Assembly: GCA_921293015.1 (NCBI GenBank)
Contig: OV121087.1
Span: 38,426,630 to 38,490,629, forward strand
DNA: 64,000 nucleotides
Origin: Phorcus lineatus
Lineage: Eukaryota > Mollusca > Gastropoda > Trochida > Trochidae
Direction: 5' to 3'
Below are positions 35,883-48,449 of the stretch, piece after piece. Made by a program: the position numbers and the translations under genes. Under the pieces are notes generated by a model that worked only from the letters and a program-made list of their open reading frames with translations, was not told the DNA's origin and made no database searches. The stretch's first letter is position 1. Each line of letters begins with the position of its first letter.

Positions 35883-36124
35883 TAATTCTCTTGGTTTGAA
35901 ACCGTCACAGGTACGAATTCATGTTTCGATTGTTACATTTGTAATTGTTTTGTGTTGACAATTGAAAATGAGAGAAAGAGTGAATTTGAAAAGCAGAGGT
36001 TCATCTTACAATTATTTCAAAAAACAAATCTAGCAGGTGTTCATGGCTTAACTGGGTGTTAATGATAAACACCTAAACACATGCATACCAAAGACAATAT
36101 AATACATTAATACACGAATATATC

Positions 36125-36552
36125 AAATTAAGGAACTAGTCTGTAAAGAAGATTCCGGGGATCAAGTTGGATATCGTAAAGGCCAATGTATTATCTGGAT
36201 CTTATGGCTTGTTCAGAAATATATTTCGACATCATATGTCGTTATAATTGTTTATTCGTTGACTTTCTAAAAGCCTTTGATTCAATCAATAGAACTTTTT
36301 TTGTGGTATTAAATTTTTGAACAAGCTATCCGGTCATAAAGTATCAACTAGTACTTGTAGAAACACCCTTATAAATTATTCTATTATAACAGAGAGAGCT
36401 TCCTTATAGAAAAATGTTAATGCTTTAGGCATATCATCAACTTATTTTAAAATAGTATTGTCTATTCAAAAAAATTTAAATGACTCCTATGCATTTTACA
36501 TGGGCCCATGGCCTACAAACCGAAATAAAAGAATTGAATCGAATTGAATATA
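36125..36552 (+). pseudogene. LINE reverse-transcriptase relic
   Basis: DQVGYRKGQC (about 36160-36190) and, in another frame, LFVDFLKAFDSINR (36250-36294) match conserved LINE RT motifs, the second carrying the first catalytic Asp region. Frameshifts and an internal deletion follow. The 3' end AAATAAAAGAATTGAATCGA repeats GAATT units. It is inactive. Confidence 0.75.
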
Positions 36553-38439
36553 CTCTCTAGATTTCGATTCCTGTTAAACTTAGACATGATTTTCCAAGTC
36601 CTTTATAAAATTAAGCTATATCGACGAAGGTCATTTTCAATTTCAAACTTGCAATACAAATAATGAAAATATTTTGGTTTTATAACATAAACTATATCTA
36701 ATAGTATTTGTTGGTTGTCCTCTTTTTGACTTGAAGTGTCTTTCCAAGAGATATTTTGCGTTATTAAGTACATGTGGTTTGCATGACCGTATAAATAAAA
36801 TGCTTTCTGCACTTGTTTGTCGCATAAATGTTTCCTTATTGTTCAATCAGTGTTGATAACTCTTTATATCCATGATATTTTTAGCGTTGAGACTTTTAAA
36901 AACTTGAGCTCATGCAACCCACTACCAAATTTCGCCTGGTTCGTGTGCGTTTAATGCCTTGTATGATGATAAAGCTGTCTAAGGGGCAAAGGTCTTGATG
37001 AATTTGATAGCCTCAGCTAGTGACGAAAAAAGATTTGATATCAATTTTAGAAATTGATTTGAATACTAGACCGGCTTGGGGTATGATTTATACATACAAA
37101 CACTTCTCCGGTGTATAGCTACATATGCCACCTGTTGTCAATCATCGTGCAGGCCACCAAGTCTTCGACTCGAAGAGTCAATTATTGTTTCAAATATGCA
37201 GTATGTAGAGCGATATAAGGTTTTCAGTTCAGTCGCCATTATTTTTGGAACTGAAGTTTAAGCTTGAACATGCCAGGAAGTGAGAATTATTAGAATAATG
37301 AATACATTTACAGCAACCATGATTTATACAATATGACCTTGGTATAAAATATTGTCTACCAATTACAGATGACTTAGTAGGGAAGAGGCGGACTATTACA
37401 CACGTTTTACTCTTTTCAGTGTTTGCAGAAGTAATTTACCAAGTCCTTGACATAAAATAAAGTCGTTAATAGGATGAAAGCGTAACTATCGTATTTATCT
37501 ATCAGGTTAATAACTATCAATTTTATCTACGTGTTATCAGTGATCTTGTGTATTTTATAATGTCATTTCTTAATGCAGCTACAACTCTTGCAGATACGAT
37601 CTCTTTCTGCTTTTGATTTGGCAACTTATCTTTCTACTAAATTTTTTAATAATGGCAATTTATATATTTCGCAGGCAAAAATCAATCTCTATCTTTGTCC
37701 TTTTTGTCGCACTGTATTCTTTTTGTTAATGAGATGAAACTTTGGAGTGTATGATAAGCATATGTGCACACATGCATAACTCATTTACCACTGTCGCGCA
37801 GCAACCATTATTTTCACTTTACCGATCATTTCAGGAGATATAGATATCAACTTTATCTTTAAACAAGGACTGCGTTAATGTGTTTCGGGGTATTTTTAAT
37901 AACTTAACATTTGTCCAATTTGGATTTTAATCTACGCGAAATAACAACGAGGAATATACAATGAGATCAATGTTACATTACCTTATAAGTATAAATCCGC
38001 CCACTCAAACCCAATCAAAATGATGTTCCTTATAAATATAGCAGTTGAGGTGTCCGTAGAAAACCAGCATGCATTTAACGTACACCATGTAAATATCTTC
38101 GTAGATACGCTCGATACGTGACACAATGGTGTCAATGTGTACATAGAATGATAACGACGTGTATGGCCAAGGTACACGGTGGGTAGCGTTACCAAGCACC
38201 GTACCATCGTGTGTTATCCTATCTGTTTATATTTGGGTATAAAGTCTACATTGATTGAATGCATAGACAAGGTTAAGGCAATGTGTATTTTCCTCTTCAG
38301 TGGTGTTCTGCCATGTATACGTGCACTTGTCTTTTCGTCACATAGGTTTGCCTTCCAAGGCATACGTGATTCAAGAATGAATGGATGTAGGGTTTACTGC
38401 TTTACTATTGTTTCGTATTAATGTGATAGTTGTACGTTT

Positions 38440-38625
38440 TGTTTTGTTTGGTGTTCACACTTAAATGGTGGAAGTAGTTTTCGCTTGATAAATGATACTT
38501 TCCTCTATAATCCGGTTGAGTAATGAGGTGTTTTACCCTCTGAAAAAAATTGCATTTGGCAAAAAAATACATTTAATGGAGAAAATCTTTTTTTAAAGTG
38601 GTATTGTACCTTTAACCCACATTCA
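38440..38625 (+). repeat. Dispersed repeat F, copy 3 (diverged)
   Basis: It contains GGTGTTCACACTTAAATGG, GGTTGAGTAATGAGGTGTTT and ACCCTCTGAAAAAAATTGC in the family order. Confidence 0.65.
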
Positions 38626-41600
38626 TCAGTGCAGGTGGAAAATTACTTGACACCGCTCCTACCGAGCAGTACTCAAACGCAACGATTGAGGTGTTAAGTT
38701 TAACCTAACTTTAATGAGATTGTTATAACATAGAAACTCGGACACATACTTTCGTCCAGTGGCATGGCATATAACAGTTTTATTAACTCTGGCAGCAGAA
38801 AATGCTTGTGTGAGGGGATTTTATTTTGCGAAGCGATATCAAATTTGCAAGAAAAACATAAGAAATATTCTAAGTTGACATTGCTATGACATATCAAAGT
38901 TGATGAGATAAATAAACTTTGATTAGATATATGCTTTAAAAAACAAATGACAGTTTACTTTTGATGACTTTGGATGATCACATATATCATCCTCGTGATT
39001 CGTGATATCAAATAAATAATATTTCATTTTAGTAAAAGATATCCATGAGGGCATTGACGGTAAATCAACAAAAAAAAACTGGACAAGGTGCATTTTCCCA
39101 ATTAAAGCAATAGGATATTAAAACTACTGCGCTATATTTCCGAAAATGAGTTTAGAAACATTGAAACCTCTATTTCAAACTTGGAAAAGGGATTTGATGA
39201 CTGATATATTCTTGTACAAGACAGGACAAGGTTATTTTAATTCGGTATGATCATAATAGTCAGTACTCTGCAGATTCTGTTATATTTACTAAGAGAATTA
39301 AAGATACGTGTTTACAAACAAATAGTAGCAATCATTACTCCTATCAAAAAATGTTTGTTTTCCAATCAATGTATGAAAAAATTACTATACCTTTAGAAGA
39401 CTACTTATAAAAAGCCAACGTGAGAAGGTTTCTCACGTTCGTTGCTTTTGTCATGAGTTATTCAGGCGTATCAAGAGAAACAAAACATGTCAGTTATGTG
39501 ATCGAAAAAAATAGACAATGGATCTTATATCCGTCTTATCTGTCCTGTCTATACGCATTTACAATTCACTTACCTTAAAGCATATACTATTATAAATATT
39601 CAAGTGAAAGAACTTAAATGTCATTGTTAACAAGCACTTACACGTCATTATTACAAAATCTTGTCTTGTAGAAATATTTTGCTATATAGGAAAAGATTGT
39701 TATAGAAAAGAATTTGTAAATGTTAATTACCTGTGGCCTTTTCAGTATAATTGATTGATTGATATTTACTGAAAATTAGGAGTATTTTTAAAGAGAGGAT
39801 TGATAACATGCCTCTTTACCAATTTTGTTCATGTTTTAACCAATTTATGCATACCGGGACGGGTTCTTTGAATCACCAGTTCTCACTTGTTTTAAAAGAT
39901 AAAAACTTCCAGTAAAGTGTATTTTAAAGCTAAGGTAGTTGTCTATTTAAAGAAAAGCAGAACGATTTCACAGAGTTATCTACCCTTGAACAGTGCGCCG
40001 CCATCTTTGGGTAGTTGTCAGCTGCAAGTTTCACTGAGTTCGAGGTAATGCCAAAACTAAAATAATAAAATAAGTTTTTATCTGACCTTGTGAGGATACA
40101 ATTTAGATATCTATGGATAAATGAAAATGTATTGTAGGTGGCACTAATCCATGAAACAGGATGTCCACCTACATGTAGGGATGTCCTATGTATTGAACAA
40201 GCGAAACAAGAACATGGGTGGTAACGACTGGTTGGACCAAAACATTGCTTGGACCCCTAGAAGAAGAACATAATAGTGTTCAGTTCAAAACTGTGCCAAG
40301 ATTACAACAAATACATCAACAAAATGTGTGACTTGTTCCATTGAGTTTAGATGTCATTAACGTAGCTACAAACTTGTATTACATATTAGTATGGCCAATA
40401 CTCTCTCTGCTTTCTTTTTTTCCAAATCATAAGTAGTAGGAGAAGCTGCTTAACAGATTCAAATTGAGTTTGTGAGCCCCTTCAGCGATTTCTTGCCATG
40501 GCCTCTATTCTGATGTGATTTCTTTGAAACGTGTTAAGTCAAATCCTTTTTTCATAGTTTGATCAAGTGTTTGTAATCAATTTCATTTTACAATTCTGCC
40601 TTTCATATCCCTCTTATTATATACTGCTTTCAATAGGATGTGAGAGAATCCCCATTTGTGCAACAGTTCTGGGTACACTTGGTTATACACTTCAGTATGC
40701 GAGGTACCATAGTCGTGTAGGGCGTGTTCCAATTCTTGCTAACATATCTACTGGAAATGAAAATAAGAAACTACTAGAGTGGAAACACAAAATTCATATA
40801 ATAAGAGCATATTTCATATTCAATTTATACATGCGACAAAGATTCTTGACTATTAAACAATCAACAGAGCATAATGTTATTCTATCATGATAAAACACCT
40901 GAAAAGGTAGCTTTTATAGTAATGTTACTTAGTGTATTTTGACTAAAAAAGAGATATTGAGCACGTAAATACTCACTTAACTGCCCTCCATCACCGATGT
41001 ATCACATGGGATCTCAACATGATGAAAACTATCGGAGCCGCAGAAAGATGATACTAACAAATTAATGTCGCTACCCATTGAAAAAACCTACCCTTCCGTG
41101 CATACCGTCCCACAAATGGGACGCTTTTTGAGAGGCTTCAAAAGTATGGAAAAAATTGTTTATAATGAAAAATAGACTCCATCATGTCCCATAGAGATTA
41201 TTCACATACAATTTGAAATTTTTAGGAAACCCTATGCAAATATGGGTTAAATGAGCTGTTAACTCCTAACTTCCATCTTCATACCCTTAAGCTATAAAAT
41301 ACATGTAATTGCATATCTTAATAACAGCACAGCAAGATAAAATTGGTAATGTTTCAGTTTGATTTGTTTTTGGGCAAGTTAGACGAAAAGTTATTTTTGA
41401 AAAGGATCGGCATTTACAGCATTTACAAATTTGGGTTAATAATCATCTACAGGAAAATGTTTAGAATATTCAACATAAAAGAACAGTTATCTACAACCGT
41501 AATTTAAACTTTTATGTGGAAGATACTGATTCAGATTAATGTGAATTAATTAATATATATATATTGAACAGGTACATGAAGGTAGGTAGGTGAATTAAAG

Positions 41601-44600
41601 GGCGACGTTTGGCCCAGATATGACCTACATGCGCCAGGCAATAAAACTGCTGGTCAAAGGAGGATGAAACGGATGAAATGAATAAATTGCTATATAAGAT
41701 CGTATTTTGAACAGTTGCCTTAAAGTTACCTCCCTTTGAATGTCAACGAAAAGATACTGATACAAGACCTGTGGTCTAAGCTGGAACCAAATTAATTTCG
41801 CGGAGATATCAATGCATAAACACTTCACTGTGTAGTTTGTATCAGCACTATCATATTAAAGGCACTGTAAGACGTTCTGAATATATCTTGTTTTCACCCG
41901 CCCTTTGTCATGCTTATTTATTTATTTATTTATGCTTTGCTTATGTTTATAGATTAGTATTGTCAAACATGTATTTCAAATTTATTCTATAGTAAATCAA
42001 TCTAGATGAGCTCAAGCTTATGGTTATGAAAAGTATGTGTTTATTTTGAAACCATATTTTGATTATAACACAATTTTAAATGAGAAATAAGCAAATAATT
42101 ACAACTAGTGTTTATATATTTCTACATATATTCTATTTATATTGTTTGTGCAATATAATCTTAATAAAATATTCGATATTGTTACCACAATAACAGTAAA
42201 ATTAATATCACTATTAACCTAACCTGACGCTCAAAATGTCATGTCATTGGTTTATACGAATGTGATACCTGTGTATTTTGTAACTACTTAAAGTATCCGA
42301 ACTAATTACAAATACGATTCATGAAAAATCAAAAGTATGTTTATTGTTTCAAAACGTTTTCGTTTTTACATTTGTATGTTTTATGGGCGTATTTTTCATG
42401 CTAGAAACACGCATGACATATGTTAAGTTTTCACAAAATATTGGATTGTTAATATCATTTAACGACATTTTAACAACATATTGGATTGATAATATTATTG
42501 AACAAATACTGTTTTTTTGACAAGTATTCAATCACGTTTTCCATTACATAGTGTTGTTTGAAGTTTAGAATGGAGAAACTTGTCATAATCCAAAATAATG
42601 ATATCGGACAAGAACACTGAAATGGTGGAATCATTCTTAATGGTTTTTTGTGAAGGCAGTAGATTTGAATGAAAACTGATAGTAATTCGATAAAACAAAT
42701 TTCGATGGATTAAAAAATATGTGGTTATCTAACTTAAACACTATCTGCACTTTGATAGCTATACAAGAAGGGGTCCTAACGATGAATCGCCGAATCCCTT
42801 TTCATGACATTATTTCAACTTGTCGTAATATTCCTTCAGCGGCAATTTCGTTGTAAACATATATACACGTCAAACGTTTTCTTCTCTGTTAAATTAACTT
42901 TATACATATTTACGCTAACAAAAGAAGATTTAGGCCATTTGGAAATAATCACAATTTCAAAAACAACAAACATGCAAAGTCATGTAAACAAGGTAAAGAT
43001 AACGTTGTTACTTTATTCTTAAATCATTATTTTTTAAAAATAAAATGAATTAAGAAATTATTTCAAGATAACAATAATTTTTTAATATCATCATCAGTTA
43101 AGTATTTTTGCATTGGTTACTACTGCCAATGCTTGTTGAGAAAAATGAAATTTATATCTCTGTGTGGTCGGCCTGAAGAGAAAAAACACAACCGTTTATG
43201 TCTTTGTGATCCTGTTAAAATAATTCATTCTTTAGCTTCACATCTGTTTTAGTGTAAGTATATGCAATAAACACAAGAAATGCAAAAACATTAGCATTTT
43301 TATGCAGACGCTATGCTTTCAGCAAAGACAACTTCTCAAGCTGGAGAAAATCGCATGCCATATATCCAATGACAGGATAGGATAATAGTTACAGCCATTG
43401 AGGGAAAGAGAATTTAATTTGAATTGATTAAAGAATAGGACATATTTCCGTTTAATTGAAGAGAGGGGAATTATCCTTAAGGTCATTAAGCCTTCTTTAT
43501 ATAGGCCTGTGGGGTTTATAACCTTTTACAAAGTTGTAATAAGTTTTATTACGACAGTCTGGTCCATAAATACGCTTACCCCTCGCTGGGCGAGCTTAAG
43601 CACAACCTTGAGTGTCACTTCACACTAACGAAATTTGCTTTTAATGATCATCTTGAGAGATTATGAGTATAGTAGACTCAAAATTGATCAATTTCAAAAC
43701 TTGAAATAATTGAAAGGTATACTAAATGGGTGATACTTATATTTCTATCAATTAAATCATTTTCAAATTTGTTATGATTTATGTTGGCATGACTAAGATT
43801 TCAGTTCATATTTTAAAATGTAGACAGGACTTGATTACTCATAGCAGTTAACTGGCCGGAATAACATGTTGCTTTTCAAAAGAATTACACGTATATCATG
43901 ATGATGTTGTTAATTGAAGTTTTTTTCAGGCCTGATTGGTTACTTGTTGGACTCTAAGGTTGTGGTTTCGAATCTCACAAGGTATTCAACCCGAAAAGTT
44001 CAAGAACGTGTACGATTTCATATAGGAAGATCCCTAATATAAGAAAAGTTTGTTCACTTTATGAATGAATAAATATATTATTGAAGTTTTCTTTCTGTCT
44101 TCGTGAGTAAAATTAGGAATGAAACATTGCACACATCACTTTGCTAAAATTAACATTTGACGTTTTTAGTGTTTATCTTTTGTAGAATATTGTCGTTTGA
44201 ACTGAGGTAACGATCAATTTTGTCGCGAGACATACCTTACTCGTGTATGGTGTGATAATTGACTCCATTATTGACTTGATAGCAACTTCCCTTTTGTCGT
44301 ATGAAATAATTTTAAAATCTAATTTTTAAAATAAACCATTTTCATTTTACAAGTATAATAACCGTTTATCTACAAATATATCACACATGATATTTACGTC
44401 GTGGCATGTCGCCTACTTAAAACGTCGACTGCAGTCTTATTGCAAATATAACTTTGATAATGTATTGTCCCTTTTCAATAAACTTTTTTTTAATTTCAAT
44501 TTTATTATTTCCTGTTTTTTCAAATCAACGACCATCTTATTCTAAACCTATTGTAATTGTATTCCTTGACAGAGTCTTCTCACTTTGTCAAATAAACAAA

Positions 44601-45504
44601 GCTCTAGTAGCTCATCACTATCTAACATCTTTCGATACATCAGTGTTTAACCTTTGATCTACTAAACGAATGCACGCCGTCTCAAAACCTTTTAGTGTTT
44701 GAGGTAAGGCCGTTCTCAGGAAGACGTTGAAACAGTTGAAAGTCTACAGACCGCAGGTGTGGCCAACGCTTTTAGTTCAGTTAAGATGAATCCAATTTTG
44801 ATATTTAATTAACTCTTGTACAAATTTGGAATTTATGTATGCCTTAAATTTGCCCAACATTTATGTAAAAATTGCAGTGATTGCCACATTGGTCTATTGC
44901 GCAATAAACATTCCCAGATTATTTACCTTTCTATAGGTTTGAAGAACAAATGTACTTTGAATTTTGAACCTCAAGTTGAAGTTTCAACACCGAAAACATG
45001 TTTCAGCTTTGAAGAGAAAGCATTTCTGGTGTAGAAATTAAGATGTGAACAGTTTGCTATTAACGCCTATGGACGACCCGATATAAAACTTTCAGTTACT
45101 GCAAGTATGTGAGCCATTTACTTTAATTTGAGTGACAAATACAAATCGGATGTATAGTCAGACTTTTTAATGAGATTGTAATGTTTTCTGTTATGTGTAG
45201 GTAATTATAAAATCTAGTAAAATGTAAAGTGAGTGAAAAGTGAATTATTGTTTAGAGACGCTTAGTATTTCTTTCGAAGCGGAAAATATAACTTTATTTG
45301 AAGTATTTTTCCTGAAGTATGAAAACCGCTCTGAAGAATAGGCTTTCGAAGATACCACATTAGAAATATCTTGAAACAGAAAATGTCCATCTGCCGACGC
45401 TTTTTTGCAAAGTGATCCTTCATCGTGTTTATAATTTATTTTAAATGTTTAAATATAAACTAAGTTAATCACTAAATCAATTATGAACAATAACGTACAA
45501 TGAA

Positions 45505-45750
45505 CTTTTAAATGCGAACACATTTCCCTACCTCAAATGATTCAAAGGCGTTCACTCAAAAATGGCCGCCAGTCGTTTTTGCTTGATTATTTCCTTCTAC
45601 GACTACGGATGAAAGGGTTGAGTAATGAGATGTGTTGACCCTCTGAAGACAGTAAATTTGGACAAACACTAATGTTTATTGGGGAAAATTTTAACAAATA
45701 CATCTTTCAAAAAACATGCCACTGCCCCTATAAATGCTTCTCGTAATCGA
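45505..45750 (+). repeat. Dispersed repeat F, copy 4
   Basis: It is the best preserved copy, with AAAAATGGCCGCCAGTCG, GCTTGATTATTTCC, GGGTTGAGTAATGAGATGTG and ACATCTTTCAAAAAACATGC. It is noncoding. Confidence 0.75.
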
Positions 45751-48372
45751 CTATATGGTCAATGACTTAATCAACTCGAATACTAAGATGATCCAGATTG
45801 GTCAATTACACAGATAATGACCAACCAAATAGGGCAAGTGTATGCAACTATGGCGTTAAGCGATTATTTATAAGGGGGAACATGAATAAAAATTATGAAC
45901 AATTCATCATTTTTTTAAATTTACGATAAATTTCGTAATGACACATATAGATTAAGGTTCCATTAGCCGATGATTTCTCCGAGAAAAAGATTTTATTCTG
46001 TACAATGTAAAACGTTTTGTTTGGTTTTCTTTAAATTGGAATTTGTTTTGTTTTAATGGGCTTATTATTTTAAGTAAATTGATTCATACGGTAACTGAAT
46101 GATGATAAAAAATTTCGTCTCATACTTGAAAATAGCTTCCGATAGTTTCCAATTATTAGTTTTATCTGCTTGTTCTATTGAAAATATTGTAAGGTAGTTT
46201 CAAACCAATTAACCTTTGTCTATTTCAATTCATCATAGGTTAAATCCGTGACGTTCACAATTGAGAAAGCTAAAACTTTTATGAATATCAGATAAATAAT
46301 TACTTAGTAGATACTGAGTGCATTGATAAGGACAATGATTTATCCCATTCGCCTGGTATTTTAACATTGATAATATCAGGATATAGGTCTGAGTCGCTCT
46401 AGACACGATTCTTTTATAAGAAACGTCAATTTTAACAAAACTATCAGTGAAAATATCTTTGATTTAGCTTTCTATATCAATGACTTCACGATGTTTATTT
46501 AAACTCCAATAAGCTGACTGGTCTGGTGTAGCGTTAAACCGGAATAGCAAAACGTTTATAAAAGGGACAAAACATTTGAATTTTTCTTAAATTTCTGCTG
46601 CAAATAAAATTCATCAGGAATCCAATGATTTCAAAACCTTTGACCAGTTGAAAAAATACATACGGTATGGGTATATTTACCGTTTTATTAATTTTTAAAT
46701 TCCCTACTATGAAATTACTACTTATTACAAAACTTGTGTTTATGTGAGAGAGTTCATGTTACAATTTGGCCATGGAAAAGGATAGGTTCGGAGAAAGATA
46801 TTCTGCAAAGAGCATAAAACAAAATATCCTGATCTTTAAATCAAACAATATCATGTAGAATTGGACTTTAAAATTATTTCTACTGAAATTGACAAAGACG
46901 TGTTTGCACAATCACCGTCGTATCACCACAAATAATTTTCTTCATTTACAGACCTAAAAGGACAGAACCGTGCATCTTCTGAACTACAATAATGTTCACC
47001 ACTAATAGTGCTGATAATGATATTTAGAAATAAATGACAATGAAATAAGCTCACCCATATGTTTACTTAACGTTTGTCTTAAATGACATCGTGAATAAAC
47101 AGAACATATAAGTAATTACGGATAACAACAAAATATGATTATGTCATCAAATTTTAATGATAATATTGGGAAAATAGGAAACTATGACATTTTATATTTG
47201 TAGTTATGAACATGATAAGCCTGAATATGCCTTTAATTGTTTTTGCTATATTTCCATTTAAGTATTTCTACATTTAGTTTTTTGTAAATATTCGTAAAAT
47301 GTTTTGTTAAAATACCAGTAGCGTACATGCAAACTGTTATTGTAGTGTACGAGTGGTTGCATCAAGCATGCGTTTTTCGTTTATCTGTTTTCACTTCACT
47401 TTTTTGTCTTTAGATATATATAACATAGACTTAATAAAGAGAAAGTTACCATTTTAACGGTAGATCCTGTAATTCAAAATGGAACGTTCATCATGTAATA
47501 AAGCTAAAAAAAAAACAAAACATGTTTTTAAACTGTTCGTAATTTTTGTCAGCTCATGTATGTTAGTTTGTTTTTCGATTCAATGAAATGATTCAGTTAC
47601 TTTAATTTGTAAAACAATGACAAAACGAATTATCATAAATATCACGAGCCACGAATTGTATTTGTGCCCAAGCCGGTTGAAAAACGTTGTCAATCAGAGG
47701 AGTTAAAGCAAAAAGAGATTTAAAAGTTTTAGTTGAAATACCGATCTGTAGAACAATAGTTCTTGACTAAATGACTAGCTTATCTCCAAAAATCACATCG
47801 TCAACTCAAGCAGTTACCCGATACAATATGATTTCACAAAAATAAAATATCACTGGCCATTAATTTTACTTATGAAATCATATCAAACCTTATATCTCGA
47901 AACAATCTCATACCAAAATGTATCCGAGGCAATTTTCATGTAATCACTGATCTCACATCGGGAGACTTCCAACACACATGCCCTGCTGTTTTCATGCTTG
48001 CCAAAATTTTACCTGTTTCCTGTGCTTTCATACATGGGAACAAAAGATTTACCGGCGCTAATTAACTGACTGTAATTTCCATATCCGGAAATGGATTTTC
48101 GAATATAACCAAGTTATATGCCCACCATCTGAATTTGCAGAGACAAGAAGGCAAATTTAATCGTAAAGTTTAAACCACCCTATCATAAAGAATCAGCATG
48201 ATAGGAAATAGGTAAGATGACCCCTCATGACTGTGTTCGAAAATTGACACTCATCTCAACTCATGCATAACAATAAATTTAAAGAGGCCATTGGCGAATG
48301 ACCAAGCAACAGAAAGTGCCGTGCAATCATAATTCTAGTCTCGTAAAATTTAATGGCGACTTCTGGCTACTT

Positions 48373-48406
48373 TATAAGGCCGGACGAGGCCTGTCATCGT
48401 CAGACT
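48373..48406 (+). promoter_or_regulatory. Core promoter of structural-protein paralog 1
   Basis: TATAAG at 48373-48378 is followed 22-28 bases later by an initiator-like TCAGACT (48400-48406), which fits TATA-dependent initiation. The predicted 5' leader is about 48 bases before ATG 48450. The leader resembles that of paralog 2: both have CCAGACA followed by TTGTGGGAG just before the start. The start site is inferred. Confidence 0.65.
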
Positions 48407-48449
48407 CAGATCTTACCTCCAGACAGGACAAGCTTGTGGGAGCTACAAG

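Larger units (their letters stand above)
33725..48372. other. Long gene-poor region
   Basis: In 14.6 kb I can support only repeats: a SINE tail, a hairpin element, a LINE relic and two copies of repeat F. TTTATTTATTTATTTATG at 41916-41933 and TTGATTGATTGATATTTACT near 39751 are short microsatellites. Near 43955-43970, GGTTTCGAATCTC resembles a tRNA B box and may mark an old SINE. Exons of flanking genes, or distal exons of the PAN-domain gene, could be hidden. Confidence 0.4.

Noticed and set aside
37983..38421. Overlapping 64-80-codon frames on both strands
   Set aside because: They have no domain, signal peptide, splice context or conservation within the window.
40567..40890. 107-codon frame with an acceptor-like tract before 40640
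   Set aside because: The peptide is unrecognised, and I found no donor giving a phase consistent with the PAN-domain gene.
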